Assembly (NCBI GenBank): GCA_013400975.1
Contig: WBMZ01009034.1
Span: 1 to 64,000, forward strand
Direction of reading: 5' to 3'
DNA: 64,000 bases
Origin: Atrichornis clamosus
Lineage: Eukaryota > Chordata > Aves > Passeriformes > Menuridae
Shown here: piece after piece, positions 51,701 through 64,000 of the stretch
How positions within the stretch are numbered: the stretch's first letter is position 1
Layout: every line of letters starts with the position of its first letter
Notes under the pieces: model-generated
The model's database searches: none
The model's input: only the letters and a program-made list of their open reading frames with translations
Told to the model about the DNA's origin: nothing
Program-made: the position numbers and the translations under genes

Positions 51701-54359
51701 ACAACCCTCAACACTTGGCTGTTCTCTGTCGTCTTCTAAAGATCTGTAAATTATCTGTACTAATATACTAGGTTATACTAAATTTCCACTACGTCATTCA
51801 CTCTTGGATTTGCACTTCTATCATTCCCAATTGCAAGCATTATAAGTCCAGATGGGATTCGTTGAACCAATGTTGTTCTAAGTCTGTTTTTTGGAGGGAG
51901 TTTTTTGTTTGGTTTTTTTTTAAAGAAACTTAAAGAAAAATTCTTTCAGTTGCAGCCAAAAGAACAGGTGAACTTAATCCAAGTTTGAAAAGAACGTGCT
52001 AGTTGGGGAGCACCAAATCCTACATAGTTTCAGTGTGGTACAGCATTTCTTTATTTTGTGAAGGGCTTGCAATGCAGATGGCAGATGTCTGGTGGGTAAC
52101 CTGTGTTCATTGTTAGCTCCACAAATAATAGACAGATTACTCCATAAAACTGTCACGAAGTAACATTGCCTCTGCAGACCATGGTACTTTCCAGATATGA
52201 CACTCTTCTAAGCTGTTGTTTTGAACTGCGTGGCTAAAGTCCTTGCTGAGCAGTTAGTGCTATCCACCATGCAGTAATTAAAGACAATTCTAGTTTTCTT
52301 CCATTAGTAGTCCAGCTGGCATAATTTCTAAATAGATGTTCATATTTAAAATACCTTGTGTCCAACTAGAGACATGGGTGCCTAAGTGGGATGTATTAAA
52401 CATGTAGGTTAGCACTTTTTCTGATTGTATTTAATCTTCTGTTAAGTAGGGCTGCCTGCATTAAAACCTGTGTTTTCTACAACCTCGTTATTTGGAATGC
52501 CTGTCCACTTTTTCAAAGCATTCAGATGTAAATTGTCATAAGTCTGAAAACCCTACTCTCTTGCAGAATACCAGATCCTAAAGCAGTCTGAGGAATGCAG
52601 CAAAAATAAACTTCAACATTGAAAGATTTCAGAATTCTGAAAGATTCAATTTCCAAAGACTCATTTTTAGATTATTTTTTTTTCATTATGGACATGTTCT
52701 TTGATTTGCCGTGCTCATGTCATACTAAAATCTTACTGTGCTTTTGCTTGTTGCATTTTGACTGGCTTATTTGTTCATCCTCTAAAGGAAATATTCTTAG
52801 TTAAATGTTTCACTGGGCCATTGTTACATCTCTCATGAAGTTCCCAGTCCTGCAATTGTGGCAGAGGAGACAAAATGCAAAAGAGAGAAAAGAATATAGT
52901 CTAAGAATATATTTTGATGTGACAACTGCAGGTGAAGTTTTGCTGTCAGTGGATTTACAGTCACTTCTATAGAGCGTGGCACAAATGATGAACCATAGTA
53001 CAGAACTCTTAATACCCTCAAACATGAGTGAAACAAAACTCAGATGACATTAGACTTGTCAAATTGCATAACTGTCTTACATTTGTTTAAAAAGTAGAAA
53101 AGCTACCAAACCAAATGGAAATGTACAGCCTCACTCACATTCTAGAGAACTGGTTTGGGTCCCAGTTCTTCTTAGCTGCACCTGAATAAAATAATTAATC
53201 AGATGGCTACCTTAGCATGCAAAGCAGTCTGTCTGCTATAATATGTCATTGAAAGAACTTCAAGGCAAGCAGGTGATTCCATTGCATTGCTCAAAGACTC
53301 CATGAAAATGGGCAGAACTCAATAGTTCCTCAAGGCTTAGGAAAAAAGAAAGAATCAGTTTGATCTGTTAAAATTTTTATAGTTTGAAGTGGTTCGTGAA
53401 TAGCTTGTTCAACAGGAGAATGAAAGCAGAATTATATTGGTAGTGATGCTCTTTTGTGGTACTGATGATCTTTTCTTTGGATTTACTAGTTCTAAAAAGT
53501 CTTTCTGAAGATAGCGTTTAAAACAAAAGGTATGCAGGTAGATATTACGTCTGTTGAAAATAGAGCATTATGCCTTTGGTCGTATTAAATGGAGGCTGCT
53601 GAGCTGTCTGGAACAAAAGTTACAATTCCTGTGTCAGTGTTCCAAGGGGCACAGAGACACTGAAGGGCCCAAGCGTGTGTGTCTGTGCTGGCATTGCCCA
53701 GCTGCTGCGGGCACAAGGTAGTTTGTATCTCTGTTTGGCACGTGTGTGCCTGGCGCAGAGACGTGTGGTTTCCTTTATAAAGTGATTGAAAATAGCTACT
53801 AAAAATTGTTGTGTTATCTCAGTCACTGCGTGCTGCAAGTGTCCTGGGTTTACAGCAAAAGAATGGGGTGTCTGTCTTCCTGAAATGCCAGATATTTGCA
53901 GTGTCTCCGTACCTTCTTTCCAGTTATTACAGTAGACAGTAACTTTGGTCAGTGTACAGCAGTTTCAAGTGATGATATGGATGGGTCAAACTGACTTAGA
54001 CATGTAACAGCATCACTGAGTGAATGTGAAAATAATCAGCCAGACATTCCTAAAATGCTGCCAGACACCTTGAGAGGAGTTTTCTCTGCCTTGATGTCCA
54101 GCTCTCACTCTGTCCACGTAGGTCTGAAGTTGCCTGCAGTGTGAGAGAAAACCAGACTGCTCAAACACAACGGTGTTTCATGTAACTTAGATGTCTCTTC
54201 AGACCAAAACAAAGTTTAGCCAGCCACTTGAATTTACTCTCTGTGCTCAGCAGAAAAGTCCTCCGTGGGCTTGACTTGCCTGGGCCAGGGGAGGGGGCAC
54301 CCAACAGGAATGTGTGGAATTGAAGGCTGGAAAAAATTTGCTTGTCAAGCAGCATATTC

Positions 54360-54640
54360 TCCTGTTCTGAGCAGTTATCTAAATGAAAGTGATTTCCCAG
54401 GGCATCTGGCTCTGCACATGATCTAGAACAAATAGTAGGGGATTAATTTTCGTTTCAGAAGTGAGGGATTTAGTTGTGTCTAGGGGAGATGCTGTGCGGG
54501 GGGCTGTTAGGGGTAGCATTCCAGTCGGCAAAGCACTTTCTGCTCAGAATTAGCATTCAGGCAATTAAATAGCTCAGCTGGCTGGGCAGGCTTAGCTCTC
54601 TGAGCACTCAGCCAAGGTATCAGGGAAGAAAATGAGTTAG
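54360..54640. promoter_or_regulatory. Candidate intronic regulatory element (weak)
   Basis: Within about 280 bp upstream of the start exon lie GATTAATTTT (54441-54450), AGAATTAGC (near 54547), GCAATTAAAT (54561-54570) and the E-box CAGCTG (54575-54580), in sequence without repeats. The clustering of homeodomain cores with an E-box is typical of developmental enhancers, but such motifs are common by chance in AT-rich DNA. Confidence 0.2.
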
Positions 54641-55900
54641 AAACTTCCTTGCTTATCTACCTTAATCTGCATGTTGTGTCTTTCTGCAGAGTTCGTTGTC
54701 TGTAATGCAAGCCTTGCAATTTGGACTTGTACTGTTATTGATTAAATTCGGTAATAAAAAGTAATGTTAAGTTAGCCAAAGCAGTTGTTAACTGGTTCTG
54801 TTTTTAAGCACGTGTTGATTTATTCTTCTAAGTAGTACATAATTAGTGTTTGTCTTCATTTCTCCTTTGTCCTCCTCCCTCCCCCCTGCCCATGTAAATT
54901 GAGGAGCAAACTATTATCTGAGCATGATGTTTGACCTTTCGTGTTATTTGTGAAAATAATGATCTCCAACTAACTTTTATATCTTACTGAAACAAAGTTA
55001 TAGTTAAGATGGGAGAAATTGGCTGCTGTGAGCACCTCACACAAGTTTTGATCTTGAGCCGTGGTCACTTTTACAGTGTCAATAGTTCTCATTTATTTAC
55101 GTTATGCTTGAAAAACTTTAGAAGAAAATCTTTTAATATCCTTTATTTACAGCACAGGACACTGCTGCCTTTAGAATACATGTCGCTTGGAAGCAAGAGC
55201 TTCTCAATCACCAGTAATTCAATCCTGGGATTATTTTTTTGTCAGCTTGGGAAAAACATGAGGTTGTGTTCTACCTTTTTAGATTCATAACGGTTCTTTT
55301 TGAGCTTCTGCTAAAGACCTAGTGTAGTATTCAGAAAATTTGATATATCTACTTAAGTGGTGTGATTGATTCAAATAAGGCGTTTCAAAAGAATTTCTTT
55401 CTAAACATGAATATGCCTTGTTTTCAATAGAAATTGGAAAGGAGGTTATTGAAACCAGCACATTAATGGTTATTAGACAATCTCTACTGTGTGGACCCGT
55501 CTCCTGCAGATTTTCAAAGCACACAGGCAAATTGCAGTACAAGGTGTGGATGGTTACACCATTTATACCAAAATCTGTTTTTGTAAGAAGTGGCTAAAAC
55601 TTAGTCTTGTGCAAAATAATGTTGTTCCTGTGCATGTCAACCATTACGTGTTAGCTGTGACACAGACACTGTCAAATGTCTATTCATTTGACTTACAGTT
55701 TGGTTCAGTCCCTGAGAATTTACTTAACTTTGCTCTTAACGTTTTGCTGAACAAATGTAAGTACTTTAAAACATTCCTGGGACTGTGTCTGTGACGCCTT
55801 TCTATTTCCCTGTGTTTGAAAGATAAAGATCAGAGCAACCCTTTACTCACTGTGATCTAAAGTCATTTTTGAGCATCTGAAAACACTGCAGCTCTATAAA

Positions 55901-55923
55901 CTTCACTCTATTTGTTTCGTCAG
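55901..55923 (+). other. DISP1: Splice acceptor before the DISP1 start exon
   Basis: A pyrimidine-rich run, CTTCACTCTATTTGTTTCGT, is followed directly by CAG at 55921-55923. It lies 31 nt upstream of the start codon, so the exon begins at 55924. No nearer AG offers a comparable tract. Confidence 0.85.
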
Positions 55924-55954
55924 GAACATCACGTATCCATCTGGAACCTGGAGC

Positions 55955-56457
55955 ATGGCCATGAGCAACGTCAGTGACTCTGTGGTTCTGAGCAATGGCA
56001 GCATCCTGTCAAATGCTACTGGCCCAGGTGTTGTAGCTAATGACGGAGACATCACGGTCCAACAGCTCCCATCCAAGGAAACACCAAGAACAAAACCAAG
56101 TCCAAATGGCTGCCTGCAACTTAATGGTACAATCAAGCCATCCTTTCTGCCTTTAGACAACCAAAGAACTCAGCAGATGTTGTCGCAATGCTGCCATCCT
56201 TGTCCATACCATCATTCTTTAAGTAGCCATAATAGCAAGCAAGAATGTCATTCCGTGGTTGGCAGCTCAGCACCTTCTCCTATGACCTCGTGCTGCATGC
56301 AGCCACACACTGAGTATTCAGCATCTCTTTGCCAAAAACACACCCCTGTATATCAGCCTGCCTGCTGTCTTCAGCCCTCCCCGTCCTTCTGCCTTCACCA
56401 TCAGTGGCCTGACCATTTTCAGCATCAGCCAGTGCAGCAACACATAGCCAGGATAAG
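55955..56457 (+). CDS. DISP1: Dispatched-1, first coding exon (residues 1-167, partial)
   Basis: The exon encodes the start of Dispatched-1, an RND-family membrane protein with a sterol-sensing domain that, with SCUBE proteins, releases cholesterol-modified Hedgehog ligands from producing cells. The translation matches remembered mammalian DISP1 in order and detail: MAMSN start, SPNGCLQLNGT (49-59), SFLPLDNQR (63-71), QCCHPCPYHH (78-87), SCCMQPH (112-118), CCLQPSPSFCLHH (137-149), WPDHFQHQPVQQHIA (151-165). This is the N-terminal cytoplasmic tail. It has no membrane segment or signal peptide and is rich in Cys, His, Ser and Pro. The first transmembrane helix lies in a later exon outside the window. 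The start has A at -3 and G at +4, and a second ATG lies two codons on. There is no frameshift. The exon ends inside codon 168 (AG/n) at donor AG/GTAAGC. Full-length family members have about 1,500 residues, so about 11 percent is present. Confidence 0.95.
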
Positions 56458-56463
56458 GTAAGC
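56456..56463 (+). other. DISP1: Splice donor after the DISP1 start exon
   Basis: AG/GTAAGC, cut after 56457, is close to the ideal donor. It interrupts the arginine codon that precedes the PSRPF segment in mammalian DISP1. Without splicing the frame would stop at once (TAA at 56459-56461), which confirms that the exon ends here. Confidence 0.92.
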
Positions 56464-59400
56464 AGATTGCATTATTTGTTAGTTCTCAGTATGGGTAACC
56501 TTTTCCATAACTATTTTGATTTCTTACGAAACTAGAAGATCTAAAAGGAAGGTGAACCAAATTTCTTCCCCAGTGTTTTTACAGGTCAATCTTTGATGCA
56601 TTACCAAGTTACTATTTCCACAAGAAACCAAGTCTGGAGACTAGTTTTGCTGGGCTACGTGAATATTCCTGAAGTGACTTAGTTCTTTCTGTGAAAAAAA
56701 AAAAGGCTGTTTTTTCTTCTTCTTGGGGATTGTTTGGAAGCACATTAGCTCTTTTACAAGGCACAGTGTAAACCTATATTGTGTAAAACAAACCAATACA
56801 GAGATAGCTAAGAATACACTGAAAGAACTACTCAAAATACATATTTCCTTTAAAAGATACATTGAAAAATACTTTCAACTATTGTATCCTTAAGTGTACT
56901 GGGTGTTTTTATTTTGTCAGGTCAGCTGCCTCAGTGGGTTGCCCTCATGTCTTTTCATTCTATGTTATCTGCTAAACTTACAAGTTGTGCTCAGATTGAA
57001 AAATGTTGGATTGTTCCAGGTTTTAGTCCTTTCTGTTCTCCACTCCATATCAACCTGCCTCTTTGTTAGCTTTGGAGTTCCAGTGACAGTAGTCCCAGCT
57101 ATAAGGAGCAACAAACACAAGAGAAATCTTCTACAGCCTCCTGGTCCTGGGCAAAATCAATCAATCCAAGAGGCAATTTCTAAAAGCCAAATTCCCCACT
57201 GAAGGAAGACACTTTGAAGCTTTTAAGCAAGGTTATTTTTTTCTGACTTGCAATTGGGCCAAAAGGGGTGAGTTTTCATTGGAGCATTAAAAGCTACCCT
57301 TCTCCTTGTCCTCTAGCACCTGCATCCTTGTTCAAGAACGTGGAGCTGCAAGTACTTCTCAGTCAATTATAATGATTTTGTCTTGTTGAAATACATGAAC
57401 TAATTTTAAACTCCTAAAAATATCAGACTGGGAAAAATATGTAATGTGGAAAAATTCTAAGTGAATAAAGCTTTTTTTTCCCCTAAGGTAAAAGCAGATG
57501 AAAATAAGGATGATAATACGAAGTGCAAATCAGCTTTCTCCTGCCAGTTATTCCACTTACAAATGGAAAAAACCTTAGTTGTCAGAACTGCTTACAATCA
57601 GACATGTTTTTTCCACCCTGTACTTGTTTAAATGTCAAGTAAAGATGTTTTATAATTTTGTATGCAAAGGTATGCAGGAAGTTGAACTATTATAGGATCA
57701 GTCATACTTTTCAAACTGTCAGAATGGTTGCACTGATTTCACTGTTTTTCTCTCTGTGCAGCAGAACTGTTAAAACTTCATCTGTATTCCATAGTCTTGA
57801 GGAAGGGGAAAAATACCATCCATAATATGGGTTTCTGGCTTTAGAGAAATAAGAACAGTGACAATTTCTTCTGGATATGGTAAAATAATGTTTAGTGTCA
57901 CACATCACAAATACTAAAACTGTTTGAACTGCTCTGATTGGACTCTTGAGCCAAGATGCTTTTTTTCATCTTGCACTTCCTTGCCAGACCTTGCACTTCT
58001 ACAGAAATGTACAGAAATTATAGATATGATGCAATCTGACCTTTAAAGCACCTATACTTACTTAATATGTGTTACCACAGTCTGCACATCCCTATCAAAT
58101 GGTTACTGGACTGTTTCCATGCATTTTAACTCCTTAAACTGGCCATGGCTGCATTAATGGACAGTGCATATGTCTATTACTTGTGCTATTGGCATGGAAC
58201 CAAAGACTTCTTTCTCTCGCCATAGTCTACAAGGTGTGTCTACATACAGTAGTCTCTCTTGGCATTGTGCAGTGCATCACACAGAGAGGCTACTGTCCGT
58301 GAAGACGTGTTGGGAGATGCTAAAAACAAGGAGCAACTGGATGCAGCATTGCAGGTGGATGGATATGTGCTCAGGAGGAAGCAAACTGCCTCATTTGTAG
58401 TTACTTGGCAGAGCTAAAAAGAACAGGTGATAAATGTGTGTTCATTTGTTACATGCTCGGGTAACTTTCTATAAACAGAAGAGTAACACTTAGGTGTTAT
58501 GATACTTTTATGTGATCACTGTTCCACACTCTAATTTTATTGCAGTTTGAGTTTATAATCTATACAACAGCTTCTTTTCCAGATATTTTTATTACAAGGT
58601 TCATTGGAAATCATCCAGCTTTATAAAATGTGCGTGTTTTAACATGGTTATTTAAAATGCATGTTCTCATACAATACATTAATTAAATTCAGTATGTAGT
58701 CAAACTGGATTTAATTTTGGTTCTTTCTATTTTTTAAAAATGCAACAAAAGATTGTTGTAATTTTAAGAAGAGGGAAAAGATGTGATTAGCTAGAGGGAG
58801 GTGAACGCTCTTTGCAAACTGTATCACTGATGCTTACAGCTCTGGACAGGTAACCAATTGTTTCAGCACAACAGGTTTTGTCAGGTTTTGAACCCCAAGG
58901 CTTAGCATTTGTCAGTGACCTAATATTAAAGGAATGTGGCTCTGGTATATCACTGCAGATTGGAGTGTGTAAAGACAGATTGAAATAATGCCACACTTGT
59001 CCTATCCTCTTAAAGCTGGCTGGATCTGGAATTTTGGAGTGGGTTCAGCTTTGAAGTTTAAACTAAATTGCATGGAAATGTCATCTATACACCATATCTT
59101 GAAAGTCTGGGCAACAGTGAATTGTGATTTTTTTTAGGTTGGTGAAAAAGTCCTGTAGTGTGAAAGAAAATATTTTTAGTGTTTGGTGTTTTGCAACATG
59201 ATTGTGGTAAAAAGTTCTATCTTAAAAGTAGGTAAAATAGGTCAACTGTTGGTCATAATGATTCTGATAATTTTTAGATATTTTTCTGAGGTTGGAAGAC
59301 CTTGAGTAAAGTTTCTAGTGCTATGTTGTGCACATATTTAAGATCTAGTTCATGCAAACATGTTCTTACCTCCCTTTTCAGTGGCCACAATATCTTGACC

Positions 59401-62400
59401 ACAAAAACACTCTTTGGGAAATTCTAGCCATCTCTCCATATCAGAATGTGGTTGACTGTGGATTTAATTTCCTTTCTAACCATTTCTAAACTTACCTGTT
59501 TGGAACATGCCATGTTTTGTCCTTTTCAGTACTGTTGGATGATTTTTTTTTTCCCTATCCTGCCCCTTTGGAGGACTCATGCTGAAGCAACCCTTTTTGT
59601 TGGAATGCACTTACGTATCTCAAGGAACCTGTGGGGCTTAGAGCCACGGGAAGGTGGGCAGGTACTGCCCCTCCTTTGCTGCCACCTGCTTCAGTAGTCA
59701 TCAGCAACCCTCACCAAGGTGGAGTAGAAATGGGGAAAACCGACCAAGTAAGGCTGTCAGTCTGAAAGTGAAAGAAGCATGGAGATTGATTGATTCATGG
59801 GGACTGGAAGCACTGAGTTAGGAGTCACTAGGGAAGAGTAAAACTATGCAGCCCAGCAGCATGTTTAGTGGGATGAAAGGAGGATAAAATAAATGGTGAG
59901 CAGTTGCATAGTTCTCTAGGAGAACTAAATACTACAATTAAAAAAAAAAAACAAACCAGAAAACTCTTACAATCTTTCCTGGTATTTTTCAAAATCCCTT
60001 TTTCATATAGGAACGTATGTGTGTAAATAGGAGTGGAAGGGGAAGGATGTGCAGAGATCATTCCGTAGGTCTTCTCAGGACTGTGGAAGGCATGAAATAA
60101 GTGGTGGTGTCTCTGGTACCAAATTGTATTGCTTTTCCCAGATGTGTATGGGAAGTTCTTAATGGGAAAATGCCAGTTCAAAGCTACCTGTATGCTTGCT
60201 AATCTTGATGCCAACTCTTCTGGAATCTCTCTTTGGTGATAAAATTTGGAAAACTTAGGTCTGTGGACTCACAGACAAAAGGTAGGGGAGAAGAGGTCAG
60301 GGAGCTGCAAAATAACTGATGGCGCTGCTGCTAAGGAAAATGCTCCAGACTGCCTGTGTGTGTAGTGCTTGCACTTCTGCAGTATCAAACCAATAAATTC
60401 AAACAAGCACTCTTTGCTCAAAGTAAAGCTGCTTTATGTCACCTACTGTTATTTATGGTTTAAGACTGTTCTGCTAATGCTTTTGACTTAAGCAGACAAG
60501 TAAGGAAAACTGTTCTGAAAAGCATCTGAATTATCTGTGGTAAAAAAGACAGGATGAAAGGACATATGGGATGATCTCTCCATGATCATGTAGTCATCTC
60601 AAGCTGGAACATGAAAACAAAATCTGTTTAAAGCCTTACAGAGTCATTAGTTTGGCTAAAATTTAAGAATTCAGGATATATGTAAATTGGTCCTCATCCC
60701 CCACCAGCCTAGTTGGGAGGTTTTACTCACAAAGGTTAGTTAGTTTAAATTGCTGGCTTCAAAGTTTTTGCTCACTAGACCAATTTATATTCTAAAGAAG
60801 GCAAAAAAACAGTGTCAGGAAACTGGTAAAGCATTTTAATCTCCAGACTTATTGTACATCTTCCTTTCAGTTAGATTTAAACCTTCTTTTGAGCTGTTTT
60901 GGCATTGCAGATTTATGTGGCGGTTCTGGGATTCCAGGTTCTGCTGTGTCTCAGAGTTCTGTGCCACACACTGTTTAAACAGTACTGCAGATATACTTGA
61001 ATACTTACACTTTAGTTAATACTTTAAAGAGGAGATCTATAAAAATGAAAAAGCTGTGAAGAGAGGATAGAACACTACAGCTGCCTCTCACCCATTTTAT
61101 ATTTTTCCTTCTAGTTACTTGGCATAAAGATTAGAACAAGAAAAAAAAAATCTTGTTTTTTCAAAAAGCAAGGGAATGTTTGCCAAATACCAATCTTAAT
61201 AACAAGACTTTGTTATGAAACAGTTCCCTTCTTGATTCCAGGAAAAGGATAATTGTTATCTAGTACATTCTGCATGGCTTGCAGAGCTTATTATGTGTAT
61301 ATGTGTGTATAAAATATTTTCAAATATTCTCATTTCAGCAACATGAACTATTCACAAAAATGCCTACATGGAGTTTTTTAAACAACCTATCCTATTTTGA
61401 AAGTTGTTAGCTTCTGCTTTATTTGATGCATTGAAAGATAATTTTGTTTTCACTTTTGATATGAATTGTGTACTAATGTCTTTTGTACAAAATACATATG
61501 CATATAATGAGTTTAAAATGAATAAAGAAGACTTTCTGCCTTCCCCTAGGAAGACTGAAAATAGGTATCTTTAAGAAGAAGCCTTCAGGTCAGGTTTCTG
61601 AAGGTGGAATTTCTGAAACGTTTTATCGACCTTTAGCAACTAAAAGGCAAGAGCTGTTACTATCATTTCATTCAGTGTTCAGGGTGTTGAAAATCTCTTG
61701 GTTCATGCTGTAGGTTGGGAATTCCTGAAAGAACACAAATTCTGGCTCTATTCTCTTAAACTATTTATTCTATGCCAAAATAGGTGTTCTTATCTTCCCA
61801 TTAGGAAGAGACTGGAGGCATATGGGAACCACAAACTAGATGCTCCCTTTTGTATCCCAGCATTAACAGCCTGATGGCATACTTGGGGATTTTGATGTAG
61901 TTGAGAAAAAGAATAGGGAGTGTGTAGCCATCTCATATATCCATCTGAGTCCAAATGTGGGATTCTTTGTTGTGCATGTGTGGAGAAGGAGGTTTTCCCT
62001 GTGACCAAATGAACTGGTTCTTTTTCTTCACTGGAAATAATTTTTCCTGTCAGTCTAATTTGAGCTGTGCTTTCTCATTTTCACACATTTTTATTTTAGT
62101 CTTGCATTATCCCTGAGTGTGATACCTTAAGAGTTTTATTCTGGTTTTATTTATTCATTTATTCTTCCCATGATAAATATTGTGCATTGTTGGCTATGCA
62201 AACAACATGCTATACTTTCTAGACCTGAAAGTCTGACACAGCCCCTGAAAGGGCTGACACATGGAGACCAGAATACAAATAAAAATGCCATTTATAATTC
62301 AGTGGCTGACCAAATTAAAAATAACATGCCTAGAAAAGTATTAAGTGCACTTAAACACCCCTGCCCCCCGTCATTCATTGGGCTGTCCAAGAGATTTTTA

Positions 62401-64000
62401 CAAGCTTTTAATTGTACTAATTAAACATCAGCCTTTTTCTAGACTTCAGGTTGTTTGGAATCAAGCATTTTTGCCATAGGTAGAAGGCACTTTAAATGTT
62501 CCTGCTTTGGTCTGAGTGCAGCTGAGTACCAGCCTGGCTGTATTTTTGCCCTGCAGGCTCTGCTCCTTACAGACTTCAGGTTCCATGTGTGCTTGAAGAT
62601 GAATTTCCCGTGCCCTGTATCCCTCACCTTTCCTTGAACAACAGAAGAGCTCACACATAAATAGCAATCTGCTGGGCCTTTGAACTGCTGTCTTTGGAAG
62701 ATGTAAAGCTGATAATGTGAGGGAAACCATAAAAAACATGAGTCCTTTCTTTTGTGCTAAATTGACTGGAAAACCAGCATCAGCTGTGTTCTTCCTTGAA
62801 AAGGACTAATTGGTGTGGGGTTTGAGATCACTTCTGAAAGTGAACATTTATGTACGCTTATTTAGAAAAAAACCACAACATCCAAAATGACGGCAGTTTG
62901 TTGGAATGTTTTGATGATGTATAGTTGGTTTCACGTACTTCTAATTTAATAGGTGGTTGTAGTAAGGTTCAAATGTGAATAAAGACAACACTAGACAACA
63001 AAGCAAAAGTCTAAACTATGCATGGCCAATGACCTGATTTTCAGCACTCATAAAGAGATGGGTTTTGAAAGATTTGGGTATTGCTACTTCAATGTTTTCA
63101 ATCTTCCTCATGATGGGGGAAAGTGCAGAATGATGAACACAGACTTTGGAAAGTTCTTTATGAGTTACCATCATTGTCTCTGTCTCTAACTTCTTCCAAA
63201 ATCACTTGTTCTTCCTCTCTGATACTTCAATGTTGTCTTCATCTCCTCATGAATAATAATTGATGCTTTTAATTAGTCAGTGGTGCTTGAATAGCAAAAC
63301 AAAATGAAAACATCAAACACAATGCAAGAAGGAAATACAGAGGGTGCCTGAGCAATTTGGCACTAATTTTGGTACACTAAAATTGCAGCAAGATTTCTGT
63401 GGACGATATCTGCTGAATAAAGAAATCTCTTAAAGCCTAGACTATCAATGCAAAGTCGAAATGATATGGTACCACTAACAGATCATCGCAGGTAAGGGAA
63501 GTTACAGGTAGAAATCCTGATGATGTTTCAGAAAGCCTAGCCTCACTATTTGCAAATTAGGGTGTGTTTGGGGCTTTTTTTTCGTAGTAAAATCATAAGT
63601 AGATTAATGTAATGAAGTAGAAAAGCTTACATGCATCACTTGTCCCATTTCTCCCATATTTTATGCCCTGTTAATGGGATGCCTTGCCTCAAAATTCTTG
63701 TGTTATATTTCCCATTTGTAGGATGTTTAGTTTGCTCTGTCAAATGGATGAACTTTTGCTAACTTTTTGCTGAACAAAAAGCTTTGATTATGTTAAATCT
63801 ACTTTATGGTCTGTTCAGTCCTGCAGTGCTTTTTGGGGTCTTAGCTACTATACTGGAAACCTTAAATGTTCAGTAAATATCTCCTTTTTTGCTTGCTTCT
63901 TATTGAGCATACAAATCAAATTTAATGTCAGGAGATACAGAAGATAATGTTGCATTATATATGTACAGGTTTTCATCAGTGCCAACAAAAGCTAAAGAGC
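56458..64000 (+). other. DISP1: DISP1 intron after the start exon, left part
   Basis: At least 7.5 kb of intron follow the donor. I looked for the next family segment (the PSRPFKLPKSY-type sequence and the first transmembrane helix) in plus-strand translations and did not see it, so the next exon lies beyond the window. No transposon or RNA gene was recognised. A-rich runs occur at 59940-59951 and about 61140-61150. A 102-codon hydrophobic frame at 56894-57202 is judged to be chance. Confidence 0.75.

Larger units (their letters stand above)
48656..55923 (+). other. DISP1: Predicted 5' intron of DISP1
   Basis: This runs from the donor GTGAGT at 48656 to the acceptor CAG ending at 55923, about 7.3 kb. 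It contains A and T runs (49016-49027, about 49905-49919), no recognised transposon and no supported gene. The interval 54360-54640 has several homeobox-type cores and an E-box and may hold a conserved element. Additional small untranslated exons inside this intron cannot be excluded by eye. Confidence 0.5.

Noticed and set aside
55903..56160. 85-codon minus-strand frame opposite the DISP1 exon
   Set aside because: Shadow of the real coding strand.
56894..57202. 102-codon hydrophobic frame after the DISP1 exon, considered as a transmembrane exon
   Set aside because: It does not match the segment expected to follow the first coding exon of DISP1 and lacks matching splice phase; judged an intronic chance frame.

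Overview
The window looks like a piece of a bird nuclear genome. The supporting signs are AT-rich non-coding DNA, two separate CpG islands, large introns, few transposons, and three old fragments of CR1, the dominant LINE of birds and other sauropsids. There are no bacterial-style gene clusters, and every long open frame but one lacks a recognisable product. The exception is a coding exon at 55955-56457. Its translation matches the N-terminal cytoplasmic region of Dispatched-1 (DISP1), the membrane transporter-like protein that releases lipid-modified Hedgehog ligands from producing cells. Recognition rests on remembered family sequence, since no search could be run.

Layout. Positions 1-215 are the right part of a CpG island cut by the window edge. 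It could be a first exon or promoter of DISP1, or the promoter of a neighbouring gene. Positions 216-48290 hold about 48 kb of AT-rich non-coding DNA with three CR1 fragments (1418-1562 and 3582-3960 on plus, 29050-29232 on minus), a few short tandem duplications, one A-rich tract and several short inverted repeats. One of the duplications flanks the only ambiguous base that I noticed (7809). Positions 48290-48720 are a second, complete CpG island. It contains an ATG-free GC-rich stretch ending in a consensus splice donor at 48655/48656, which I read as a probable untranslated first exon of DISP1. An intron of about 7.3 kb follows (48656-55923), then the first coding exon (55924-56457, ATG at 55955), then at least 7.5 kb of the next intron, which runs off the right end.

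How the parts fit. Transcription from the 48.3-48.7 kb island, and possibly also from the left-edge island, would give a GC-rich leader spliced to 55924. Translation would start 31 nt into that exon in a good Kozak context. In the modelled splice the DISP1 frame is closed upstream by TGA at 48477, which supports 55955 as the true start. The exon encodes residues 1-167 plus two bases of codon 168. The transmembrane, sterol-sensing and extracellular domains lie beyond the window. I see no prokaryotic-type system, CRISPR, tRNA, rRNA or intact mobile element. The most useful leads are the promoter architecture, the apparent haplotype-join artefact at 7809, and a few palindromic elements that may be regulatory.
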